From NCBI GenBank assembly GCA_023101725.1, contig JALJCO010007832.1, forward strand, positions 1-64,000: a stretch of DNA of 64,000 nt, read 5' to 3'. Within the stretch, counting starts at the first letter, position 1, and each line of letters starts with the position of its first letter. The stretch is from Atherinomorus stipes (lineage: Eukaryota; Chordata; Actinopteri; Atheriniformes; Atherinidae). The position numbers and the translations under genes were made by a program. The notes below the pieces were generated by a model. The model had not been told where the DNA came from and ran no database searches. It worked only from the letters and a program-made list of their open reading frames with translations. Below are positions 10,315 to 24,900 of the stretch, piece after piece.

Positions 10315-11821
10315 TAGGGCTGGGTCATATATCGTTCACTGTAATATCAGTGTAACGTTAGGGAATGATAAGAAAATGAAATATCATGATATAATGTGGG
10401 TGAAACACGCATGTGCACTGCCGTTGTTTTGGTACTGTCAAATGCACGCAGTGAGTCTGACCGAGGAGGAAGAAAGTCAAAGTAGCGCATTGACTTTAAG
10501 CTTGTTCTATCCGCCATGAGAAGAGAGAACTTCCCTCTTGTTCTCAAGGTCGCTAGGCTAAGTAAAAGGTTCGTTTTGGTCATTTCATCCTCCACGTGAA
10601 GCTTCTTCTGCAGTGGGGTGGTTAATGTGGGGGTATGACTGTGAAAAACTTTGTTCGTTGCAGGCGGGTGGGGTTTCGCACGCGGCGGTATCTGTATATC
10701 TAAATGTCACATGCTGTATATATTTTGCACTTATGCTGCCTTCATGTGGTTTCGTATTTATGGTAAATACCAAAGTCCGACATCAATTTTGCACTTGAAC
10801 ACCCACTCATGTCGTAGTTTCCACTGGGAAACTGGAAAAATTTTATGATGCCCGAGTTGCCGAGATGAACTAAACTTTGACATTTCAACATGGCGGAGAG
10901 CAATGAAAATATCGTGAATGGGAAGCATTACATTCTGTTTAAAGTTTTCTGCTGCTGTTATGTGGTTATTTTGTAGTTGGGATAATTCTGTGACGTACAG
11001 AACTTTAATAACGTCACCATTTAAACTTAGTTTTGTTTGTAAAAATATGGTTATTGTTTGGTTTACTTCCCTCAGAGCAGATTCTAGCTAGCAGCTAGCT
11101 AGCTAGTCAGTTGAAGATAGCCTCCATTGTTAAACTTCATTTCGACAACAAATCACTTGAACACAACGCACTGGTAATTTGCATTTAACAAGTAGAAAGG
11201 ATCATCTTTCCCATACCACATGAAGGCAGCATTACTCACCCCTTCGATCAGTTGTTTATTAAAGCAACCCATTTAACTTCGCATCAGTGGAAATGTGGAA
11301 ATGACAGTTTTCCACATCCAGCTTGTCTGAGTTAACCCTGCCCACCTCGAATGTCAGAGTGATAACTTAATACCACTCATAGCCGCGTGTGATGAACGCT
11401 CTGCTCATAAATATGATCACGTTCTGCTCAGGGACTCATTATTTTGAATAAGGTGTGCTAGAACAAGGAAACATTGAATAAATGCAGGACTAGGGTTAAT
11501 GTTCTCCAGCTCTGCTATACATGGTTCTGCTCAAGATATGCAGCCCATTTCCATTGGAAACGCTTTTTGCTTAAACTAACTGACAGTAAGGGATTTGCAA
11601 CATCTGCACAGCTGATTTCATAAAAAGTTTTAACTTTAATGCACATCAGAACAAACTGCTTGTTAAACTGAAAAGAAATTGTAAATTTTCATTTGCACAA
11701 ATAAAGTTGTGCAATTTTCACGTATTTTGCCTTGTGTCAATCATATCACCAGTTATATCGTTATCGCAAATTTTATAGTTTATATTGTGATAAATATTTT
11801 GGGCCATAATGCTCTGCCCTA
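10315..11821. mobile_element. hAT-type non-autonomous element, about 1.5 kb
   Basis: Ends are TAGGGCTGGGTCATATATCG and, at the right, the complement of a TAGGGCAGAGCATTATGG end. The flanking octamers GCGCACAC (10307..10314) and CCGCACAC (11822..11829) match at seven of eight bases. Sub-terminal ATATCGTTATCG-like blocks are also inverted. No transposase domain is visible in its short frames. It lies within the 2.6 kb segment that splits the repeat copy 9722..9942/12541..12825, so it belongs to a nest of insertions. Confidence 0.75.
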
Positions 11822-12540
11822 CCGCACACCTATGAGAACGCACGTGTGTATGTTTGTATAGAACAACACACTTTATTTCACTTTATGGCAGTTTTTTTTA
11901 AATAGTGTCATTGGGTCGGCTGGACTTTGCTCTCGTGGCCAGCGGACTGTGGTCAGCCTGATGGTTTTGGCCCCGCTTGGCACTGGGTGCCCTGCACACA
12001 GTGCATGATACACCTGGTGGAAGCAACGGCGCTGATCAGAGTCCAGTTTCTCCGCGAGCTCTTTTTCAATGATGAGCAGCAAGACGCTTTTCAGCCTCTC
12101 TGTGCGCATCGTGGATTTAATCCTGTTTAGTTGCAACTGAAAACAGGCTCCACAGAGCAACTGGAACAGGCAGTGTTACCAGAATACCAGTAAACAGTTC
12201 ATGTTGGGAAAAACATCTTTGTCACGAGTCCAAAACTTCAAAAATGGACGGGAACTGATGTCCCCCGTCCACTTTCCATTGCATGAGTGACCCAAACAGT
12301 CAATTCAGAGGCCTCCAAACCAAGTGACTGATTGACAGCTGCTTGTCCCGCCTCCCCGTCTCGTGTTGTCTTTTGCGACACCACGCGATGATCAGACGGT
12401 TGTCTGTCTGGTGTCATTCTTGTGGTGTGACCACTCACAAGTAACAAGACACCGTCCGATTTTATGGCACAATGTCCGTCAATCTGACATAGTGACCATT
12501 GTGAACGATGAAAAAAGTCGTGTAGTCTGATCCTGGCTTT

Positions 12541-12825
12541 AGCAAACTCTGACCGCTAAGGCAGCTTGACTTAGTTTCTCTAAATAAGGTTATAGCCAAA
12601 TAAGTTGTTGCCAATCAAAATTAAGACAACTTGGTTTCCGGGTAAAGCTGCATATCATAACCGCACCCAACTCTTTTACTGAGGAAAGGAGGTCTAGCGT
12701 GCCAAAACAATCCCTCTCTGTAAAAAATGCTGTTTTTTTCTTTGGAGAACTAACATATGCAGCAATGTCAACTACATGAACTAGTTCTTACTGTTATGTC
12801 ATTACTCCTTTAAGATTGAAAAGTT
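12541..12825 (+). repeat. Split repeat, right half
   Basis: It matches the reverse complement of about 31483..31735: TTCTCTAAATAAGGTTATAG, CCAATCAAAATTAAG, ACCCAACTCTTTTACTGAGG and GCAATGTCAACTACATGAAC. The inserted segment ends just before, at GATCCTGGCTTT, whose complement resembles the opposite end CCCAGGTCA near 9946. That suggests short inverted termini for the 2.6 kb insertion. Confidence 0.8.
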
Positions 12826-15792
12826 ACGTTGTGGGTCTTTAACATTGTCAAGAAAATTTGGAAGGACTTGCACATTTCTTGGCTGTTAGAACAGCAGCAG
12901 AAAACTAGATGTGGTAAAAAAGTGAATGAGAAGGAGGATTTTTGTGGTCTGTCTGTTCATGTGACACTGAAGACAACAGTGGTTGATGCTGTCTGTCTGA
13001 CATCAGTGTTGGAATACCAGTCAGCAGAGGAGAAATGACATGCTGTCATGGCAAAGGAAACACTGGATTTTACTTTCAACAAAAAAAAGGTAAATTTTGG
13101 TGAACACTGATCAATCTGACTCTATATTATATGTATCCGTGTTGCCGTCCACTTTTTGCATTTGTTATGCTGGTTATTGCTCATGGATAAAGAGACAAGG
13201 GGCTGTGGTGTTGCTGAGTTATTGACTAATCCGGGAGACATCGTGAAATGTAATGTCATTTGCTCTGATCAGGGCAACGTTGTGACCAGAAAATAAACAT
13301 TGCTCAGTCAGAAACTAACAATCAGAAACTGGCTCACGTGCACGGTGTCTTGCAGCTGAAACTAGTTATAGCTAAATTATTCCAAATATCTGGCTAAAAA
13401 TGACCCAAAATAAAAACAGCCTTTGCAAAAGTTTTAAATCGTTTCTTTATCAACTTTTGAATAGTTATTGTAAACAGATTTGTGTGGATCGTCTGCTATT
13501 AAAAGCAGTTTCTGTCAGATGAATGACAGTTTACATTAATGCACTGTCTGACTAATATGAAAAACAGAGTAACTTTGAAATGTCCAGATAATATACCCAT
13601 ATTTATAACCACTGTCTAATGTTGTCAGTCTGGGTATTCATGCTACTGATGCGAGGTAATGAAGACTTGTCACCTTAGTAATGTGGGTCCTGCAAGATGG
13701 TGCAACACAAAAAATGGCTGCCATATAAGTCTATAGGCACTTCCATGTCATGCCCAAGAAAGACGCATAGCTGTCTTTGAGTGTTCGCACAGATATCCCA
13801 GCTTTAAACCAGTATGGTCAGGAGAAGGCCTGTTAAAAGGAAACTCCCTGGACCAACAGGACAGATCCAGAGGATTGTGGTTTGCTTATTCTCTGCAGAA
13901 ATGAACATCAAACATGAGCAGGATTCACGTTCAGAATCAGAAAGTGCTTCAGGGGAAGATTGTGCATCATCATGAGAACGCAGGCAGAACTGTCTGAGAC
14001 CACATCTTAATGTTGTGCAGATGATCAGCTGTGAATATAGATAGTTCATACCTGCATTTAGCACTGTCAACTGAAGAGCACATCACCCGGGAGAGATGCT
14101 AGCACCAGTAACGAATTTGATCTGAATGCAATCCATCCAGGGGACATCTTCTGAGACCACCTGGTGACCTGAAGTGATGGACCACGAAGCTGAGCTACCA
14201 CCAGCGTGTTCTTGTTTGCTGCATTTCTGGTAGAAAACAAAACAAAGAAAAGAAAAAACTTTTGCTTTAAAAGAGGCCAACTGAGCTGATTCAGGGATCT
14301 GATTATGATATCTCTTGGGTACCCTCCTTTTGATGGTTTTACAAGTTTATCATCTGGAAGGAGGCGTTGATCATCATGGTAGATGGTTTTTATATCTGTT
14401 CTGATCAAGGACTGCTTCATGGAGAATGTAAAATATCCCAAATGACACTGTGCTGATGATAGCATGAAGATGTATGTATGTATGGATGGATGGATGGATG
14501 GATGGAAGGATGAGGCCTCCACCAATTCTACCACAACAACCATGGAATAAACAAATATTGCAAAACAAACAAACATGTACATTTTCTATGCAAGATAGAT
14601 AAAATCCCCTATTATCCAAGTTTACTGACAACAGTTCTGACAAAGACTCCCAAGTCTGTAAAAAGGATGACATGAATACTTTTTACCTTTAGACTATTTA
14701 TAGATGAAGTATTCCTTTTAAATCAACTTTTTAACTCCTTATAACCACTGGAACTGTGCGTTTTTGCAAACAGATATAGATCATAGATTGAAAACTAAAA
14801 AAAAATCCCTGATTGTCTATATATGAAAAAAGAAAAGAAAATGGCCAGTGTGACACACATGTAAAACTTTCAATTCAAACTGCCTGAATTTTGAATATTT
14901 AATCACTGAAGCTATGGGTTAGATCATTAATAAAAGAGCAGTAATATCTAGCAAACTTGTAATATCACATTGTATAAATATCAACAGTTTTTATTTTGCA
15001 AAAATATATAATTGCACCCCCAGCCTTTCATTTAGCCCTCTTCACCCTTTTACAAACACATACATTATCTGTTCATCCCATCAGTATCTTATTATTCATC
15101 CTATTCCAACAGCTTGGCTGTACTTAAGCAGATTTTGGTTCAGTCTGCTCTCAAAAGTGTTAAACAGATTGGGAAGGGGGATTTCTTAAAATAAAGGTAA
15201 GTGTTTGTGTGTATGTGCGCACGGAGTGCATGTATGTGTGTGTATGTGTGTGCATGAGATCACGTGGTGGTGCAAAGAGCGTAAAACTTGGTGGGGCTAG
15301 ATTAACTTTGTGCATGATCTTCATTGAGCTCATTTCTCCCCTTCTGTGCCAAAGAGTTTGATTGACACATAACACAAAATACAGCCCCCCCCCCCCCTCA
15401 TCAGCCCACCAGCCCCACCGTGTATTTTAATCTAGATTTAGGATCTGACGAGTATCAAATAATTACCTGCTGCTTACAAAGCAAGTCTATGTTTTCTATA
15501 ACCTAAACTCAAGCCCTGCAGGGACATCATGACCGGTCCTGAAAGGACAAAAAAAATAACTTTTGAATCTTGACTTATTTTTCTCCCGTAAATCTAAGAA
15601 TAGACTGCGTTTCTCTGCTTTATATGGATGATATTATGTTTCTTTTTTTAGACTGTTTCCCCAGTTTATGAGAAGAAAACTGCACACAAGTCACAATTGT
15701 ACTTCACGGGTTTTTCAAAAAGCTTACTGTACAGCTAAAGTGAAGTTGCCCACAGTGATTTTGGTAAAAAAAAAAAAAAAAAAAAAAAAAAG
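12826..15792. other. Gene-free stretch with a short GGAT microsatellite
   Basis: No coding exon was recognised on either strand. A TATG/GGAT tetranucleotide tract lies at about 14471..14510. 15200..15250 is GT-rich, and poly-C (15387..15397) and a long poly-A (15767..15792) are present. Short open frames here show no family features. Confidence 0.5.
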
Positions 15793-15924
15793 GTTCTTGG
15801 CACTGTGATGGACTGGCAGTCCATCCAGGATACCTGTTCCTCTCCCAGTGACAACTGGGATAGGCTGTAGCCCTTCCACAACTCTGAAAAGGATTAAGTG
15901 GGTGTGGAAAATGGATGGATGGAT
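15793..15924 (+). repeat. Retroposon 3' tail (fish SINE/LINE type)
   Basis: It has the sequence order seen in fish SINE and partner LINE tails: CACTGTGATGGACTGGCAGT, then GACAACTGGGATAGGCTGTA, then AAAAGGATTAAGTGG, ending in ATGGATGGATGG and followed by poly-A. Only the tail is present. I infer a 5'-truncated copy. Confidence 0.7.
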
Positions 15925-18350
15925 TTAAAAAAAAAAAAAAGCCTGTGTATCCTAAAAGGGAAACAGCTCTGTGGGTAAATGTCTGATGGATGACAGAATA
16001 TATTTCACATTAAATGCAATTTTTCCAAATAATGGGACAAAAATGTTGAAATTGATACGGGCCAAACAGTAGCCATGTGTACATAAAAAAAATCCCTCAG
16101 ATTAACAGCCTGATCGGAATAAAAATGCTTCATGTACACAAACTGATCATATTTACTCAGATCAAAATGTCATACTGATCCAGACAGGTGGGTTATGCTG
16201 GTAGCTGCTCCAATGGGAACGCATGAAAACAAGTGTTTGAAAGTTTGGGTAGGAATATATCCTCACTGATACCTGTTTTTTTACTCTCTTTTTTTTTACC
16301 ATTTGCACTGTAGCTACAGAGGTCGGGCTGTTTCACTCAATGCACTATAATAAATGTTTAAGTGGTGATGTCTTGGTTGTCAAGTAGGATTTAATGGCTG
16401 TGCATTTCACTATTTATAGTGTTTTAAATGTTTTTTTGCTACTGGAAGAAGCATATCAAATTTTGTTGTGTTTAATTGTGCAATGCTAATAAATGTTTCT
16501 GATTTTGATACGTCAGCTGTATGCCAATGTAACAAAAGCCCACACACTGTATAATGAGCTGCAATGTTCTGTTCATCTTACTCAAAGTTTTTTTTTTCTT
16601 TTTAATAAACAAAACAAACATCAATATTACAGCAAAACAGATCTGGTCGATATATGTTACAAATATATTGCTTTAGATTTTAAAATAAGTTAAAATTATT
16701 AAACGGTGAGACACTGAAAGACGGCAGTAAATATGTGCATACAGTGGTAATTATAATTTCTTCCTCCACTGCTTTTTCCAGAAAGTCAGACAATTTTGGA
16801 CTTGTAAAACTATTAATTTTGTTCAAATGTGATATGTGTATGTGGAGGAATATTAGACACACTGAAGGGAAAAAATGGGATTCTGAGAGAAAAGTCAGAA
16901 TTCTGACTTTTTTCCCTCAGAATTACTCATTAATTATTCATTTTTAGTGATTTTTTTTTTTTACCCCATTTCTGAAAAAAAGACAGAATTCTGACTTTTT
17001 AATACAAAACAAAACTAAAAAAAAAAAAAAATGGGGTTGGATTTTTTTTCTTAATTTCTGAAAAGTCAAAAGTCTGACTTTTACTTCAGAATTTTTTTGT
17101 TCTTCAGTGGCTCTAATACTCTAATACTTGTCAGTACATGTCATAAGCAGAAATACTTTATTAAAGTCCATGTAAACAGAAAATCTGGTCTGAATTTTAC
17201 CCTGAACATGGGAAGTTAGTTTATAATCTGATGCTGTAGCTATTTATCATATTAAACAGGAATATACATAATCACTTATTTTGCTTATAGTTTAAGATAC
17301 TACATATAACTTAGGTATTTGCAAACAATCTCCACAAATAAACTATCTAGAAACTCAGAGTAGTCATACTACATATCAAAATAAGTTGGTGCTCCAGATG
17401 TAAAATGATCATCCCTTGTTTGGCAGGCTCATATCTTCATTCTAGACAGATTTGTAGACGGGATTTTAAGCCTCTTCACCTCATCACAAATCAGATGAAC
17501 CTTCACCTGACTGCAACCTTCACACAAAGTGATATTCACCCCACAGAAAACTCTTTGCTAGTCTAAGGACAGCCTATTTAGTAAATTTAACATCTTAATT
17601 TGGACTGTTTCACACTTTTTTTTTCCCGATGTTATTTAGATAAATTAAGTTTTGGCAGAAACTGACAGATGCTTAGAGGATCCTTAGAGTGATTAATAAG
17701 AAAAACTGTCCTTAGACTGATTAATGAGCTATTGAGATCAGAAGGATTGAACCGGGTTGCGGATCATTAATTCCATGTCCTGACTTGCTCTGCTGTGTGC
17801 ATCGATGTCCAGGGGCGTTTTCATTATGCCTTTGCCTGATAAGAGGTCGAAGGGAATAGCCAATGTGCAACCAATGTCTGTTTTAATTACAAGGGTATTA
17901 GCTGGTGGGGGATCGCTGCAGCTTTGTGTCCCGACATGTACCCCAGGCCAAATGTCTACACCCATGTGAGAGCAATTTTCATAACTACTGAAAAAAACAT
18001 TTACATTAGCCATGTTAGTTATGGCTTTGCTGTCAAGAAGCCAAAAGAGCAATGCTAGAAGTTTATTTTCTGGTCCACCTGGCTGCTTCTGCATCACACA
18101 ACTTGTCTGCGCACCATTGCTCCTGCAGATCATCTGCTAAAGCATGGCTTCATCTCCTCAAGATCCGAGCTTTTAAATAACCTATCCTCACTTGTTTGCT
18201 CACTGCAGTCATCCTGGCAGTCAGTGTATCCTCAGGCTAAGCCAAACAAGCTGATCAGCCAGGCACCTCTGTACACACTACCCCCCACTAAGAGGCTAAT
18301 GGCCAGGACTTATAATCCTTCTCAAAACAACCACGGAGATGCTAATTGTA
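15925..18350. other. Upstream intergenic DNA of six7
   Basis: No exon recognised. 16890..17090 carries palindromic AGTCAGAATTCTGACT units. 17700..18130 is less AT-rich, and conserved regulatory elements of the neighbouring homeobox gene would be expected somewhere here. That is an expectation, not something the sequence alone proves. Confidence 0.4.
16890..17090. repeat. Degenerate palindromic minisatellite
   Basis: A perfect 22-bp palindrome is centred on GAATTC at 16890..16911 (core AAAGTCAGAATTCTGACTTT). Degenerate units (GACAGAATTCTGACTTTTT near 16982, AAGTCAAAAGTCTGACTTTT near 17062) recur within 200 bases, separated by poly-T/A. The pattern is common in fish genomes. Confidence 0.65.
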
Positions 18351-18356
18351 TCCAAC

Positions 18357-18363
18357 TATAAAT
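18357..18363 (+). promoter_or_regulatory. Candidate TATA box of six7
   Basis: TATAAAT about 260 bases upstream of the six7 start codon, followed by a pyrimidine-rich stretch. Position and match are reasonable, but no transcription start can be proven from sequence. Confidence 0.35.
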
Positions 18364-18620
18364 ACTGGCTACTCCTTGTCCTCTTTCTTCATTTGTCTCC
18401 GCTCTTCCAAACGAAGAGCCGCCGGCTGCTCTCCTGGAGCATTTGCCCAAATACCAGGAAAAAGCTTAGTTACATAAGAGAGGCGGCAGATAGACTGTGT
18501 CAATATACCTGCAACATCTCCAAAAAGGTGACGAACGCACGGAGCTTTACGCGCGGATACACCGTTTTATGCGTCTTTCCAAACTGTCTAAATTAAGACA
18601 CTGAGAAGCGACCAGACGAG

Positions 18621-20813
<2,193 letters not shown>

Positions 20814-21910
20814 GATGATGGATTTTTTTTTTTTTTTTTTTTCCATGAGCAGACTCTCAGTCCCTCAGACAGAGACATCGATTAAGGATATTTGAACTTC
20901 GAGCGTGGCTGTGGCCACATTAGAGCTGTCTACACAGGGACGAAGGCAAGACTGAGGCCACTTGTGGCTCTGAGAGGACACTAAAGAAAAGATATGCACT
21001 TCTAAAAGCTGCAAGGTACAGCTTGACTGTTATGAAGTAGTTTCATTGCTGACAAAGACTCAGCACTTTAGAAAGATAAACATCCACAGGGACAAAAACA
21101 GTGTTTGCAAATCTCAGGCAAAGCATTTATAGGAATAATGCCAATGGACTTTAGTTAATTCCAGTATTAATATTTTAAGGTTTTATACTGGTTTCAGTGA
21201 ATACTTTGATGTAGATCATTTTGTAATAGTTTTTATGGAAGCTACATATAATTGTCTGGAAACTGAGAGAGCACAATAGAAAATGCCTTGAGTAGGCTAT
21301 TATTGCAAGTGAGTATGTAAACATGCACATTTTTATTCTCAGGTTTGTTGATAATCACCCATATAAGGTCACAGATAAAAAGTCTTGACTAGAAACTGTT
21401 GATCTAAAACATGTTCTTCAGTGTAACCAGGTTATAATGTGCATGTAAACATAGTCAAAAACTAACTGAACTCATCTCACTGCCTTAAATATAACTAAGG
21501 GCATCACTACAATGCAACGAGTCAGAATTCAAAACAGACTTAACTGTATGCGATTAACAATGCAAACATGCTGCTTACAATACAAACCATTATGTTCAGA
21601 GCTGTTTCACCGTTTCACTTCTCTTGTAAGTGACTGAAATATGTTGGACTGTTGGGGATGCTCCTGAGCTGCTGTGATTCCTGCAGGGGCTGACACAGAA
21701 AAGATGGATCAGAAAGAATGTAAAGCACTCATCAGTTCTTAACTCCATGTGCCTATTGAATTTGTGAACAGTGAGATCAAGACGGACATGATGTATCCTC
21801 GTGTCGACAACGCTCAAAGGCCTGCTGTCTGATGTCTTTCTTACAACTATCATTTCTCACAACCTATTTCTGCATTTCAGTGACAATCTGTATTTTGTAA
21901 ATGTTTTATG

Positions 21911-21916
21911 TAAATA
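21911..21916 (+). terminator. Candidate poly(A) signal of six7
   Basis: AATAAA-type hexamer within GTAAATAAATGAACC, about 1.1 kb past the six7 stop codon. No earlier clean AATAAA stands out in the intervening AT-rich sequence. Position is approximate. Confidence 0.35.
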
Positions 21917-21930
21917 AATGAACCTATTTT

Positions 21931-24900
21931 TATCCTAAATTACCACGACTCCTTGTTTTTATATGTATATATATAAAGGATACAAACTGAACTAAAGCAG
22001 TCTAGTGTAAAATGATGGCCCCACCACCACTTCTTTTTTGAGTTGTGTTAAGCTGGGGACTACACAATTATTTGCCCAATTTTCCCCACGATTGTCAGCC
22101 GGGTGTAGTCTGCGCCAGTTGGGTTCAGTCGGCGGAAAAATCTGTTAGTATGTCTGGGGAAGTGACTCAGATCTCCAAGTGTGTTACAGAAACCGACCCG
22201 ACGCAACCTCAGTCGCCGTCAATAAAACATGTTTGAAGACTAGAGCAAACTGTGCCCGACAGGGAGCCGTGCAGCAGAACTGCAGGGGTCGCATGTGCAA
22301 AGAACTGTGTGGATTTCCTTCTGAAATCCAGCGTACGATCAAATCCTGATAATGTCATATGTACAATGATTTTCAGATGCAATCTTACATATGCATGGAT
22401 CCAAGTAGGTAAATTCCCTTATCTGTACATCCCAATAAACGTGAAATAAAGTGCACATGTTGGAGTACTACCTGCACCGGGGATTCTCCTCTTTGCACAA
22501 TCAGAAAGTCAAAATATGACTATGGAAGTGAAGAAAAATAAAGAATTTAACAAAAACGAACTTGAAACTGTTTTTGGGCAAAAATGTGTTCTATGGCAGC
22601 TGTCCTCCGGCATTACACGCAAACAGAAGAGAGGTGGTGAGGAGAGTGTGTGACGTGCTGCTGTGGAGCCAGTTATGCACACAATTGGAAATAAGAAGCG
22701 GTCTGACTTGAAGTTGGATGTGAGGCCAAAAAAAGGGGAAAATGGCTGCTCACTGTCAGTGTGACCGAAATAGGCGGAGGGACGGAGGAAAAAGGACCCA
22801 CATCCCTCCGTTTTAGCTAGTAGCTAATGTCAACACATTAGAATGACGGCGGTTGCATCCATATGACAACAAACCACGGCAACACGTATACATGAGGTTT
22901 TATTTATGGTTAAAACTACGCTAACTATGTACGGATGGATGTAGGTGTGGGTTGATGAAGTGTACGCTGCTAGAACGTGTGGGTTTCAGGCTGGCGGAGG
23001 AGCTGCATGTTTTATTGTACCCCGATCGAGGTGCGTTCGGTGGAACTAATCGACAGATTTCTCCTCTCAGGGTGTCTTTATAGGACAGACTGCGGTAAAA
23101 AACAGGTAAAAACACAACCCCAGCTTTTTCCCACGGCGGTTTGTGCACCTGATCGTAAAACAGCTGTCTGGTATTTTCCAGCAGTGTAACTGTGTGTTTC
23201 TCAGGCTTGTTCTCAGCCTGCAGGTGGCAGGCGAGTGTGTTTTCTGCCCGCCAGGGGGCGTTCCCTACAGACCGTGACGTCACAAAATAACCATCAATAG
23301 GCTACAGCAGCCTCCTTACAGCTCGATGTCACTTTAAATATTGTATCTATTAGCCGACACAATTTACTATTGGCTGCAGCCAAACGCCAGAGCATTGGGA
23401 ATTAATGATGTGCTGGTTGTTGTTTTTTTTCCAACCCGTGATTCCTCATATTTCAATAATCATTCGGGGAAAGAAATCCAAATCGCGTACTGTGGAGAGT
23501 GCGCTCTTGTGGCCGATTGTGGTGAGAAGAGAGAGCCCGCACGCAAAAACGAAGTCATTTTCACTCTCCGGAGTTTGTGGCACGTTTTAACTGAGGTCTT
23601 GTTCCAATAGACATGTTTTAAGGTGAAAAAGTGGGATTTCCGGTTGATGACTCCTTTAATTCGGAATTATTATTTCCACGTAAACACGGAGGAGAATAAT
23701 TTAATTCTGAATTTTTTAATTCAGAATAATTAATTCAGAATTTAAAAAAACATCATGTAACTGGGGCCAGTATCAACTACAGGCAATAGTTTACACTGCT
23801 ATGTCATCACTCCTTTAACAGTTCTCCCCACACAATATCTGACTGTGTATCCACTGTGGACAATTAAATCTGTTGTAACAGCATATTTCCATTTTTGGAA
23901 TACCAAGAGTAGTTTAGAGTGACCAGAGACTGAACTTTACATCTTGTCCTTTTTTTCAGGTTTTGAAACAACTTGGGGTGAAACACAACATGGCATCTGC
24001 AAATCATGCTAAGAGGCAGGGAGCTTTAGGTTTCAGCAGACACTGAAATCCCTGCTTTGTGGCTATTGTGTTGAGCTGGATCTGGATTGGGAAAAGAGCC
24101 TTCTTTGGTTATTGTTAGCAGCCAGGGGACTTATGGAGATTAAAAGGATACATTCACAAATCAAATGTGACGTTTTACATGACTAATGGGCGAAACTGAT
24201 TAATCCAGGAGTGTCTGGCCAGTTACTGAGGTCAGACACACCTGGATTAATCAGTTTGTCCAGTAATGAAAGACAGGAAACAGAGGAGCCCTACTACTCG
24301 GGAAGTTGTGAAGTCGTGCATATAGCCCATTGCTTTTAAAAAGGGGAGAACATTTTAAAAATTGCATGCTTACTTGGCCGATTTTTGCAGGGGCTAGCAG
24401 TCGTCAAAAAATACACCCGTGCAAATTGTTTCAAGATTGCACACCGGCATAGATTTCCAGGGTAGTGAAACTATATGCCCATATGGAACTGTGCCACTGC
24501 TAACAAATAATTTTAACAAAACAATAAAAAAAAAAAATACATTAAGACTGCTGGCGTGTAGCTAACATTATGTACTCAGACATGTTGTAACTTTCAAGTC
24601 ACTAGGCTAAAGGATTTTTTTTTTTTTAACATGAATAACTAACCTTGTAAATTCTTCAGAGGTTGTTTACCTCAGTTATGTCCCAGAAAGCAGCAGATAC
24701 ATTAATCCAGGCGACTTTAGACACTAATGGCTCAGTTTGCACTGACAACTGGATGAGAAGTGGTCCAAATACGATGAGGGCCAAACATGGCGGTCTTGGC
24801 GCTGAAGTGCAGCCACCTCGACGCCGTCAGACAAGGCCAATTTAAGGCCAAACTAATCTGCAGGTGTGAGCCATATTTGGCCCCAACAGTTTCTGTGATT

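Noticed and set aside
16890..17090. CRISPR-like spaced repeats
   Set aside because: The units are degenerate palindromes in AT-rich fish DNA with irregular spacing and no cas genes.
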